From Sipunculus nudus (taxonomy: Eukaryota; Annelida; Sipuncula; Golfingiida; Sipunculidae): a stretch of DNA of 64,000 bases. This document shows, in pieces, positions 26,401-34,582 of the stretch. The stretch covers positions 79,902,124-79,966,123 of the forward strand of contig CM049308.1 in assembly GCA_026874595.1 (NCBI GenBank). The letters are read 5' to 3'. The position numbers and the translations under genes are program-made. The notes beneath the pieces were generated by a model that worked only from the letters and a program-made list of their open reading frames with translations, made no database searches and was not told the DNA's origin. Positions within the stretch are counted from its first letter, which is position 1. The number at the start of each line of letters is the position of its first letter.

Positions 26401-26642
26401 TACTACTAATATGAGACGGTCCAGTCAGTTTAGACCCATCTTGGAAATGAAGACCGGATTCTATACTCGGGCCTTACGAAATGCTGGCCTTAAGGAGAAT
26501 CAGAAATCAGATAAAAAAACCGTCGCACAGTCTGTGAGTCACACTCACACTGTCAGTGTCACAGTGATGTTTTGCCTTGTTTACCAATTAGTACCTACCC
26601 CTTCTTTCCCTTCCCCTTGCCTTTTTTTCCTTTCTTGGGCAT
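8303..26642 (-). CDS. BBOF1: Basal body-orientation factor 1 (BBOF1/CCDC176), complete, 12 coding exons
   Basis: Coiled-coil protein of ciliated cells. The family maintains basal-body alignment in multiciliated cells and is an axonemal component in sperm. Twelve exons join in frame (minus strand, 5' to 3'): 26642-26599, 22254-22138, 21641-21518, 20807-20742, 20384-20241, 19696-19616, 18859-18789, 18344-18131, 17376-17105, 15823-15671, 8983-8807, 8432-8303. They give 1593 nt, or 530 aa; human BBOF1 is about 529 aa. The N-terminus is a Lys/Gly-rich tract starting MPKKGKKGKG. Residues ~40-390 are heptad-rich coiled coil. Signatures that match the family as I recall it are LWEARL (exon 2), VKRLAKNILDQRTEVERFFL (exon 9), DHSTNSV (exon 10) and LTWEQKERVLRFLFAKMNG (exon 11). 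All introns are GT-AG. The start is the only in-frame ATG of the Lys-rich exon. Regulation: an RFX X-box lies 129 bp upstream of the start. Confidence 0.96.
8807..8983 (-). CDS. BBOF1: BBOF1 exon 11 (aa 429-487)
   Basis: Acceptor GTTTCAG|G, donor TG|GTGGGT. It carries the most diagnostic stretch of the protein, LTWEQKERVLRFLFAKMNG, followed by a low-complexity linker (GQRGRSAPQALTHPSSD). Phase 2 at both ends. Confidence 0.95.
11671..14070 (-). mobile_element. Helentron-like non-autonomous element, AGCTCAG family, copy A
   Basis: In minus orientation the element begins TTTTAGCTCAGTTGAC (ending at 14070) and then a leader rich in GTCTGTC/GTCC. It ends with CAGCTGAGCATCATGACCC, a hairpin GACCCATGGGTC, and CTTG abutting T's (11671-11715). 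The 3' GCTGAGC is the complement of the 5' GCTCAG. The right third (12.96-13.87 kb) is a ~150-bp tandem repeat on the theme 'tgtgaccttgacc... gtgacctc... gtaggtgagctatatgtgaaag'. The middle (about 11.8-12.9 kb) is less repetitive, so one continuous element is an inference. It lies in BBOF1 intron 10. Confidence 0.6.
13469..13481 (-). promoter_or_regulatory. Perfect DR1 nuclear-receptor motif inside repeat
   Basis: TGACCTTTGACCT on the plus strand, which is AGGTCA-A-AGGTCA on minus. This is the textbook DR1 site for RXR/HNF4/COUP-type receptors. It sits in the repeat array of the 11.7-14.1 kb element, where neighbouring units carry one-off variants. Function is not shown. Confidence 0.4.
15671..15823 (-). 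CDS. BBOF1: BBOF1 exon 10 (aa 378-428)
   Basis: Acceptor TTTCAG|G, donor TT|GTGAGT. It encodes MQYRRDAQQAYHQRML..., then YPKIRTF and DHSTNSV, a conserved block immediately before LTWEQKE in the family. The 6.7-kb intron that follows holds the copy A repeat. Confidence 0.94.
17105..17376 (-). CDS. BBOF1: BBOF1 exon 9 (aa 288-377)
   Basis: Longest exon, 272 nt. Acceptor TTTTCAG|C, donor CA|GTAAGT. It encodes continuous coiled coil ending in NKVKRLAKNILDQRTEVERF and FLEALEHVKQEI, closely matching vertebrate BBOF1. Confidence 0.96.
18131..18344 (-). CDS. BBOF1: BBOF1 exon 8 (aa 216-287)
   Basis: Acceptor GTGCAG|G, donor GAG|GTGAGA. Coiled coil with the conserved NVYKENVRVNEALSYHM block and the downstream QEKVSQSRQQKSTIKE. 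The Ala codon is split across the upstream intron. Confidence 0.95.
18789..18859 (-). CDS. BBOF1: BBOF1 exon 7 (aa 193-215)
   Basis: A 71-nt exon, acceptor TTGTCCAG|A, donor GC|GTAAGC. It encodes MRLQQEANQKIAELSEKAHT EAI, matching the 'LEQEAEKKI...LAERAHHEAI' stretch of vertebrate BBOF1. Confidence 0.93.
19616..19696 (-). CDS. BBOF1: BBOF1 exon 6 (aa 166-192)
   Basis: An 81-nt, phase 0-0 exon. Acceptor TTTGACAG|A, donor AAG|GTAGGT. It encodes IKETMLLANKEHKDTLTRME followed by QKFFEEK, equivalent to the 'RIHQETLRRLESRFFEEK' segment of the family. Confidence 0.93.
20241..20384 (-). CDS. BBOF1: BBOF1 exon 5 (aa 118-165)
   Basis: A 144-nt, phase 0-0 exon. Acceptor GTGCAG|G, donor GAT|GTAAGA. Coiled coil including QVMQSELKMVKEFRRKRGQM, matching the 'IHTELKAVRQFQKRKIQVERELDDL' region. 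Confidence 0.94.
20742..20807 (-). CDS. BBOF1: BBOF1 exon 4 (aa 96-117)
   Basis: A 66-nt, phase 0-0 exon behind a long polypyrimidine tract. Donor ATT|GTAAGT. It encodes IEKLVQQMRDLKKDHRKEKE QI, coiled coil. Confidence 0.9.
21518..21641 (-). CDS. BBOF1: BBOF1 exon 3 (aa 54-95)
   Basis: Acceptor TTTTACAG|G, donor CAG|GTGATT. It encodes ENARRLVLENETLNTQMEQT then VITFLKRQDQEKDAQ, matching the 'MMSVLSYLKKQDQEKD' motif of vertebrate BBOF1. Confidence 0.95.
22138..22254 (-). CDS. BBOF1: BBOF1 exon 2 (aa 15-53)
   Basis: Acceptor ACTTTTCCAG|G, donor AG|GTACAT. It continues the Lys-rich N-terminus (KKSSKKGKKSDSVKS) and then begins the conserved region with SSKLWEARLDVVEKSRHEY, comparable to 'NAALWEARLEVTEFSRIEYR'. 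Confidence 0.95.
23105..23308 (-). mobile_element. tRNA-derived SINE in BBOF1 intron 1
   Basis: Read on the minus strand, a tRNA-like head (23308-23240) has an A-box-like TAGTGTAATGGTTTAGG and a B-box-like AGTTCAAATCC. The tRNA-unrelated body ends near 23111-23137 with GGACTAGCATCCCATCCAG, a block that recurs in SINE bodies of many invertebrates. It is somewhat degraded. Confidence 0.65.
24470..25313. mobile_element. Non-autonomous Mutator-like (MULE) element with long TIRs
   Basis: An 844-bp element flanked by a perfect 9-bp direct repeat CATGTCAAC (24461-24469 and 25314-25322). The TIRs are about 170 bp, imperfect, and start GGGTCTATCTAAAACGCGG on the left and GGATCTGTCTAAAACGCGG on the right. 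The outer part is a run of CTCCGCG/CGCGGAG words. The 9-bp duplication with long TIRs is the Mutator hallmark. There is no transposase. It lies in BBOF1 intron 1, about 1.3-2.2 kb from the BBOF1 start. Confidence 0.8.
25708..26339. mobile_element. MITE with 45-bp TIRs, probable TA target duplication
   Basis: The left TIR 25708-25752 and right TIR 26295-26339 match at 43 of 45 positions when inverted. The ends begin TATAGTCCGTTCC, so a TA duplication with TIRs starting TAGTCCG is likely (Tc1/mariner-like superfamily, inferred). The body has no transposase. Its right end is about 260 bp from the BBOF1 exon 1 donor. Confidence 0.75.
26578..26584. promoter_or_regulatory. Forkhead-type motif just inside BBOF1 intron 1
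   Basis: TGTTTAC on the plus strand (GTAAACA on minus), a core forkhead motif compatible with FOXJ1, which works with RFX at motile-cilia genes. A 7-bp match is weak evidence alone. Confidence 0.25.
26599..26642 (-). CDS. BBOF1: BBOF1 exon 1 (aa 1-14, start codon)
   Basis: ATG at 26642. It encodes MPKKGKKGKGKGKK plus two bases, with donor GG|GTAGGT. The split Gly codon is completed by exon 2, and the Lys/Gly-rich run continues directly across the 4.3-kb intron. Vertebrate BBOF1 also starts with a Lys/Gly-rich tract. Confidence 0.9.
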
Positions 26643-26761
26643 CTTGGATTATACTGGGACACGCAACAGACCAGTCCAGTCGGATGATTTGCGCTAAAAT
26701 ATCCTCAGAGGAAACAACCCTGAACGAATTTTGTTTTTAAACTTCCTGGCGTTTATCCATC

Positions 26762-26861
26762 ATGGCCGCTGTTACCTATGGCAACGGTATTTCCTACGAG
26801 ATGTTATTTGGAACGAGATCTACGTGGACTGGGCGATAATCCGTTGAGATGGGGTTGACAG
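26762..26861 (+). promoter_or_regulatory. Candidate ENTPD non-coding first exon with uORF
   Basis: The ENTPD coding ATG exon begins at an acceptor (34245/34246), so at least one upstream 5' exon must exist. A good donor CAG|GTACGC lies at 26861/26862, divergent from BBOF1. A 25-codon ORF (26762-26839) starts in a favourable context (CATCATGGCC) and ends before the donor, so it would act as an upstream ORF. The exon assignment is an inference. Confidence 0.35.
26771..26785. promoter_or_regulatory. RFX X-box upstream of BBOF1
   Basis: GTTACCTATGGCAAC is an inverted pair GTTACC / GGCAAC with a 3-bp spacer. It fits the RFX/DAF-19 consensus RYYNYY-N(1-3)-RRNRAC on both strands. It lies 129 bp upstream of the BBOF1 ATG, in the window typical of X-boxes at ciliary genes. 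It probably drives BBOF1 and may also serve the divergent ENTPD promoter. Confidence 0.7.
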
Positions 26862-27536
26862 GTACGCGGCTTGATTGGCTTTCACAAACAACTCAAAATT
26901 TTTCGTTAATTAACAAGGGTTATTATGCCCTTTATGACTACTGCTAATAATTTTTATTGTGTCCACTTACTTATAAACAATCTAACTTAATACATTTGTT
27001 GAAGTATAGATCATAGAGCCAAACTCAATCTTATCGATATCACATAATTATCACTGAGTGTCAATGCACCAGGTCACAGTGTCAATATGTATAGATCAGT
27101 GAAGGAGTCGCTGACACAGTGTGTATGTGGCAATAACCCCTGATGACTTGTGATCTGTATCGATAGTCTATACCACGGCAGTATAGCCAATAAAATGTAA
27201 TTGTCAATTGGTCGCCAACAATAATTTGTTGTCCTTAATTAAATTTATAGAAAAAAAATATTGAATTTATAATGAACTATTTATTTTAAATTCATTATTT
27301 TTCTGTAATTTATTAGCTTAACACAACATTGATTAAATGTTAAAATTGGTCTCATTTATGTAAATTTCATTGAAGCCGTTCCTTATGGTTTGTATAAATT
27401 TGATATATATATATATTTATATATAATTTATTAAATTTTTCTTTGCATAATAAGCTTGAATAAGTGGATGCCCTATAATAATCACATTATCCAACCCTCT
27501 GTCTGTCCATCTGTTGTCTTTCTGTATGTCGGTCCA

Positions 27537-28782
27537 TTTTTAGCTCAGCTGACTATAAGTCATCTGAGCTAAAGTCGTGGTCCATTGTCCGTCGTCCGTC
27601 CGTCTGTCTGTCCGGATGTCCATCCATAAGACTGGCATGTTTCAACACCATTGGACCTACGAATCTGAATTTCGCCGTACAGTTAGATGTCCCCAAATCT
27701 CCTACCATGCCAAAAATTAGGTCAATAGGACTTTGTTCCTTCGAGATATTAAGGAAAAACCTCAAATTTTTATTAGAAATCTATTTTCACACTTCAGGAC
27801 TGCCTAATATCAAAACCAATCATCTGGTTTTCTTCATATTTACCATAAATATTCCTCTATATAGTTCCTATGTACATGCCAGAAATTAAGTCAGTATTAA
27901 TTAATTTGAAAGAGTTATGGGCCCAAACATAACAGACTTTGTAAAAAAAACAGGAAAGATATTTGGTTACTTAAGACCAAAAGTGTTAAAGATAGGGACT
28001 TTTTTCAGTAATACAACTTTAATTGATCAAAATTTAATTGTATACCAAAAATTAGATCAAAATCTGTTATTTTTTTAAAATATTGGCAAAAATATAAAAT
28101 TGGTACCTTAAATTTTGCCCAAGTTTGACCATGGCACCTTTTTTTCCTGTAAGTACTGTGGATTTAATTTATAAAGCATGTTTTTGTTAACATTTTGTCT
28201 AATAACACCAAAAATTTGAAACCAGTTGATCAAAATCTGTCGATTTTATTCAAGTTTTCAAACACCATGTCACATCAAGTTGACATCAAGCTAGTGTTAT
28301 GCAGTTTGCTAGAGCTCAGCTCCCCAGCTTCAGCTCTAAGTTCCTTAAATTTGGCATACAGTTAGATGTCTCCAAAATCCCCTACCATGCCAAGAATTTG
28401 ATCACTAGGACTTAATTCCTTCGAAATATTAATGAAAAACTTCATTTTTCCATTAAAAACCCATTGTTACACTGTAAGACTGCCTAATATCAAAACCACT
28501 GATCTGACTTTGATCATATATAATATACATATTTTTCTATTCATTTGCTATGCACATGCCAGAAATGATGTCAGTATTGGGTAATTGTTAATAAAATAAA
28601 TGAAATCAATCCTCTTCCCTGTCTCCAAAGATACTATCAAAATCATACATAAGCTAAACACCAACAACTCATAATAAAGCTTATATTTATTACCACACAA
28701 AACAAGCATGTGCCTCTTTCCCAAATCATTTTTTTATCATATATAACAGCTGAGCGCCGTGACCCATGGGTCCCTTGTTTTT
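27537..28782 (+). mobile_element. Helentron-like non-autonomous element, AGCTCAG family, copy B
   Basis: It starts TTTTAGCTCAGCTGACT and has a leader with GTCCGTCGTCCGTCCGTC. It then carries two related ~650-bp halves sharing text such as 'cagttagatgtc', 'cctaccatgcca' and 'actgcctaatatcaaaacca'. It ends CAGCTGAGCGCCGTGACCC, hairpin GACCCATGGGTC, CCTTG, T-run. The 5' GCTCAGCTGA is repeated inverted as CAGCTGAGC before the hairpin. No target duplication was seen. Confidence 0.65.
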
Positions 28783-31685
28783 CCTGATGATAACATCAGT
28801 TTGTGTTTGGTGAGGCATGTGTCAGAGAGATATAAGAGAGTTCCATTAACAGTTATACAAAACTAAGGTCAATTCTGACATTTTCCCATCCATTGGGAAA
28901 TGATTCACCTGCTTAAATCAGATCTTCAAGGTTTAATCACACTAATCATGTAGATTCCACATTATAACATAGTCCCTTTGAAGACCTCTATTGCTGTTAC
29001 ATGGGTAATTAGCAGTGAGTGACCACTGGGCTGGTGACAGTCAGTTAGTCACTCCAGCCCTGGATTGGCACAGTATGGGGAGCATCTCAAAATGGCAGTT
29101 CCGACAGAGAACATTTATTGTGAATAACTATTATTCCATTTATTGCAGTTATATTGTATCCTCATTTACTGGCCCCTAACATCTGAGTCAGGCTTTTAAT
29201 GACCTGTAGATAACCCAACATATGGCAAATGCTGGCATATTGCCTTTCAGTGTCCTTTTATGGTATCATAACACTGATTCAGTGCGCATGCTGCTTCTTG
29301 AATGTTTGAATCATTTAACTTTATTCAGAGAATGAACCCTCTTAAGAATTTCATTGTTCTCTTGATGTACTGTTTTTAACTGGTATATTTATTTTTATTT
29401 TGTAAAAAAAAACAATTAATAATGGAGGAACAACATACACCAAAACAAATTCGACAAATTATTGGCTTCTAACTAAATTAATGCACTTAAAATTTGATTT
29501 GCTGTAAATAATTTTCCTTGCGAAATGAAAAGGGCCCCTATAAATTCATTCACACAATTACAGGAAGGTGCAATTTTACCATCTTTATTATGTTACCATT
29601 CCTGTTGGTGTTACTAAGCTATAGCATGTGTTTGTAGTATATATCAGGTTTTTTTTTTTAGCTGATAAGAGATGGTCCCCCACTGAATGGGTGGGGGTGC
29701 CCCCATGACAGGACTGCTGTTATGTCATTTAGGAACTAATAACTCTGCCCAGCTAAGCTGAAATGGACTGTAGTACAGATACAGATGTATTATGCTGATC
29801 ATAAAAAAATTGTCTTGCTTGAAACCACATTTGTTATAACTTAAGAAAGTTTTCTTGATGGGCAGTATTTAGCATTGTGTTTAAGGTATTAGACTTGAGA
29901 GCAGGATGCTCTCAGGTCAAAGTTCAAGCCCTTACAGCCAAATGCTCCAGTGTCTTTATGACAAGTAATCTAGACTAGAGCTGGGATGATACCAGTTTTT
30001 AGATCATGGTAATAATTGATTATGGTATATCATGAAATCATAATACATGTATCAGTATATGTCACGGGAACTCCAGTCTTGTCAGTACTGTTTGTCATAT
30101 TTCCTGGGCTACCTGTAATCTTCCAGATCCCCAGACTATTCGAAGAACACGTATAGTTCTGTCAGTTATTTTGAATGAACCAATATCCATATAATTTTTA
30201 TATAATAATGATTACTTCTATATAGAATGTAATGTGAGTCATTATAGATTAATGTTATCCTTGTAAAATAAATGATTTTCTGAACACAGAAGACCCTGGT
30301 AATGCCATTATCTTCGGGTAATAATCCTAAAAGGGAATGTTTATGTACCAAAACTGGAGACAAAATTGCATACCTTGATATCAGAATAATACAAAATGAT
30401 GTAACATTTGTCAAATATTGTTATAATTCTGCACATATATATGTTATCGTCCAAGATGTAATTCAGTGGCAACTTTTTTGTGGTAAAAAGATTTTATATT
30501 GATTTAAAAATGCAAAATACTTGAGTATTGAATATTATATTTTATAGTACAGATGTTAATTTGCATTCCAGCAATTGAAACTATTTTCATGGTCTTCCTT
30601 GGAAGCACCGGTAATGGTATTTATGTCTTGGTAAGAACAACCCCTTCCATAATTCATATGTTTTGATACTACTTTCGTTAGTGTAGTTTATCAGAACCAG
30701 TTCCTTATGTAAATGTACCTGGATGGCTGAAACACCTGCAATCATTATCAAGCTTTGATCTCATTCCTTTACCTTTCCACAGTATACCATGATGAATAAA
30801 TCAATAATAGTATGTTTTGCAAAATTGTGATTTTCAAGTGATCTTATTTCCTTTTTTTTGGTTAAATAAGTTAGCAATACACAAAAATAGTAGTTCCTGA
30901 TCAAGAATAAACTTTCATTCTAAGTTTAATTTTTACCAGTTTGTAATACCCAAAGGGATCCTTAATTGAATTAGTATGTGATTTTTTAGGATAACCCTGT
31001 TCACTGCTGCACTGTACAAATGCACAGCCTCTAATTCCAGTGAAAATAATAAGGTTTGCAAGAAGGGCTGCTGGTTCAGTGATACTTGACTGTCACAGTA
31101 AAAAAAAAGTCAAGAACTGTAACTTTTATTTCCATTATGAAAGTATGACTTTATTCATGCTTCAGTTTATGACTTTTTCCATTTTATTTTTCTATCTATG
31201 TTTGTGACTTTATCTTGTTAATTTATTTCCCATTCACCCATTGTGATATAAAGTTAAATATTACATGTGCGTATATTTATTATACAATGTTAATATTTGG
31301 CCATTGGCTGAAAAGCTGTGTCTGACAGCCCTGCATTAAGTGTCTCCTTTTCCATACAAGACAGGTTACATAGGGAAGTGTTTAGTGGTCAGAAATGTGG
31401 TGGACAGCATCTTATTGACTATTCACTACATGCTTAAAGGGATCATATCAGATGCATTATTGATTACCAGTATTCCATGTGTTTGTTAACATTGAATTTA
31501 ATGTATTGTTTGGAAATAATGATTTGAGCAGTTTGGTGTGGGAAAAAAAGGAACTGACTTGAAATTTAAATTATTATATACCGCTACTTGGTATGTACTG
31601 TATCATGAACAAATTTAATTTTTATCATGATACATGTCATTTTATGATATATTTTACAGCCCTGTTTGCAACCAGACCAAACATT

Positions 31686-31815
31686 TATAGTCCTCCCGCT
31701 ATAAGGAGGGACAAATAAAATGGCCCACTTCTGTCCTTCTGTCCTGCCCCATCACTGATGCCAAACTTTCCTAGTTAGCATATGGTGGGGGACTATTTAT
31801 GCCTCTAGGTCCTTG
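31686..31815 (+). mobile_element. 130-bp internally deleted element with the same end layout
   Basis: It starts with ATAGTCCTCCCGCTATAAGG, itself a short hairpin, and then a short GTCCTTCTGTCC leader. The inverted partner GTGGGGGACTAT is at 31785-31796, then GCCTCTAGG (small hairpin), CCTTG and TT. It looks like a near-complete collapse of a larger family member to its two ends. Confidence 0.5.
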
Positions 31816-32314
31816 TTAGAACATTTATTAAATAAATTGTTTGTTTAATCATAAGACAGCTTATAACCATGTAAGGTTTTCTTAACATGGTCGGTTTGCT
31901 TTCCTTTTATTCAGGAGATAATCACTTTTGTCATTAAAGAGTGTGACAAGTCATAACATGCTTATGGCTGCCATTTCCATGGTTGCCATTATGACAGCAT
32001 GCCAATAATAACCCAGCTGTTACAAGATGATCCATCACTTGTGGCTTAAAAGTTATTGTTGCTGGTAGCATCTGTTAATTAATTCAGTTATTTGATTGGT
32101 TAATGAGACAGCCGTCTTACAATTGTAAGTATAATGGACTGCTGTTTCTTCTAAATTTGAAAATTAACTTACTGACCATGCATCTGAAATGCTCATACAA
32201 GTAAAATCATCAAGAGTGGTTTTGTAGTTCAGATTTTATGAAAGGGCTTTTAGTGATAATTGATCTAAATAAAACCTGTAAAGTCTTCATGACTGAGTTG
32301 AAATTTTATTATCC

Positions 32315-33346
32315 TTTTTTAGCCCTCAGCCCTTAGGCTGATGGGCTATTGTCGTCACCCAAGCTGTCCGTCCGTCCGTCCGGCGTCCGTTAACTTTTAC
32401 CTTGTGAGTGGGATATCTTGAAAAGGATTCATCATCAGAATTTCATTTCCTTGGTAAAGATGTATATCGACAAACTCTCGGTCAAGTTCGAAGATGGGTG
32501 ACCTTGACCTATTTTTCAACATTTTAGAGCTGATTATAGAAAAACACTTAGATGCTTATTACTCAGGAACCATTTGGTGGATTTTCACAAAACTTACTTG
32601 GATTATTGGGACTGATAGTTGGAACCTGCTTCACAAGTTTGGTGGCGCCACCTACAATTTCTGATTTTTAATGAACTTTTATCCGATTTTTCAACTTTGG
32701 GCTTGTGAGCGGGATATCTCTGAAAGGATTCACCATAGGAATTTTATTTTTTCGGTGAAGATGTATATTGACAAAATCTAGGTCAAGTTCAAAGATGGGT
32801 GACCTTGACCTATTTTTTATGTTTTAGAGCTAATTATAGAAAAAACATTTAGAACCTTATTTCTCAGGAACCATTGGGTGGATTTTCACAATACTTACTA
32901 TGATCATAGGGACTGATGGTCTGTAACTGCTGCACAAGTTTGGGGGCGCCACCTACAATTCCTGATTTTTAATGAATTTTTCTTTGATTTTTCAACTTTG
33001 GCCTTGTGAGCGGGTTATCTCTAAAAGGATTCAATAGGAAATTTATTTCTTTGGTGAAGATGTATATCGACAAAATCTAGGTCAAGTTTGAAGTTTGGTG
33101 ACCTTGACCTACTTTTCAAGGTCACAGAGCTTATAATAGAATAAAACTTAGAAGCTTATTTTTCAGAAAGCATTTGGTGGATTGTTATGAATCGTGGTAC
33201 ATACCTCTCCATTTTAAATTTACAACTGAGACATGTACAGATATACATTCATGTGAGAACAGATATTTAGTACTTGTTATTATTAGCACCTCTAAACACT
33301 GTTCTTTTGGCTGAGGGCTTTTGTCAGCTTCTGCTGATATTCTAGT
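32315..33346 (+). mobile_element. Helentron-like non-autonomous element, AGCCCTCAG family, copy 1
   Basis: It starts in a T-run with AGCCCTCAGCC, a GGCTGATGGGCT hairpin and a GTCCGTCCGTCCGTCC leader. Three ~300-bp tandem units follow; CTTGTGAGYGGGATATC recurs near 32401, 32702 and 33003. Each unit contains GTGACCTTGACCT. The 3' end has the inverted partner GGCTGAGGGCT at 33309-33319, a hairpin TCAGC-TTCT-GCTGA, then TATTCTAG before TT. It lies in the putative ENTPD intron 1. Confidence 0.7.
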
Positions 33347-34251
33347 TATAAGAACTATTTTAGTATACAAGTATTCACCAACAATTATTTAATTATAACC
33401 CCAGTAATTACTAAATTTACCAAGTCACAGGTAAATTTCACTTTTGAGACTGATATACCATAGTTAACATGCAAGGTTGAACACTAGAATTCAATAATGG
33501 TGTTTCACTCCCAACCCTTCAACTCTAAATTTTATGATTTCAAACAAAACATAATGTGTTTTATAAATGACTTGAGAAATGCATACACATATATATTCTT
33601 GTGTGTGGGTGTAATATGTTGGATATTTTTGCTAATTTGATAAGATTTGAACAAACTATACTAAAACAATAAGGTAACAACTATAGTAAAAAAATTAATA
33701 AGAAAGGGATAAAGGGTTCACACTATTTAAGACAAGCCTGTTATGTTAAATCTAGCTGTATAAGAAGCTGTATAAATATGTACAATAAATTGTATAGATA
33801 TAAGTATTTTTTTTTTATAAAAAGCTTTAATAGAAAGTTAAGTCTTGATTATTTATCTAATCTATGTTTTCTTATTATTATTTACTGTTTACAGGCTCAC
33901 TAAAGCACATGAAATTGGCTTCTAAAACTCCCTAATATGGCCAGATTCTCTCAGGTCACAAATATGGCATATTTAATGATATGTTTCAAAGATTCTTAAT
34001 AACCTTAAGCAAACTCTTAGAGTAAAAACTGAAAATATGGTAAAGATACAACAACAGCTGACAAAGATATTGCCTGTAATGTAAATGTGAATTGTGTCAG
34101 AATTTTTCAGGAAAAATAAAATAAATGTGAACAGGAAAGGGGTTTAAAAGGTGATTTTGCATAATACATGTACATGACATGCAAGGTTTGTCTTGAAGTT
34201 AAATTAATCACGTATTTATGTTATTTATATTTCATTTATTTGCAGGCTAGG

Positions 34252-34582
34252 ATGGAAATTTCGTTCCTGGTGGTGTTTCTGACAGGTTTGCTGGTGTACC
34301 TTTACATGCGCAGAATGCGGTATACAGGAGAATCCCGCGGTAAAATCATCTCCATACTGCTGGTGACGGCAGCCATTTTATTCGTCGTTTATGTATCCAG
34401 CAAGAACAACTTGTTTGGGTCTTTTAATAATAAACCCTATCCAGAAGATTATGCTCGACATATTGGAATTACGACACCCAAACCTGTTTACGCCAGGAAT
34501 CAAATTTTTTATGGTATTGTGTTTGATGCTGGCAGCACTGGAAGCAGGATACATGTTTATGAATTCAAATACGTAGCACCAA
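34252..34582 (+). CDS. ENTPD5/6: ENTPD coding exon 1 (aa 1-110): membrane anchor and ACR1
   Basis: The exon starts at 34246 after TTTATTTGCAG; the donor is CCAA|GTAAGT. It encodes two hydrophobic stretches (about residues 3-19 and 32-48) separated by a basic RRMRYTGESRGK loop, a stalk, then FYGIVFDAGSTGSRIHVYEF. Met19 and Met22 are alternative in-frame starts that would leave a single signal anchor. Confidence 0.93.

Larger units (their letters stand above)
26862..34245 (+). other. Putative first intron of ENTPD
   Basis: About 7.4 kb between the shared promoter region and the first coding ENTPD exon. It holds the repeat elements at 27537-28782, 31686-31815 and 32315-33346. A poorly preserved tRNA-like sequence may lie near 29881-29935. 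No other exon was recognised. Confidence 0.4.

Noticed and set aside
26312-26740. 142-codon plus-strand open frame upstream of ENTPD
   Set aside because: It runs from the MITE end across the antisense of BBOF1 exon 1, with no domain. The BBOF1 reading on the other strand explains the Lys-rich complement.
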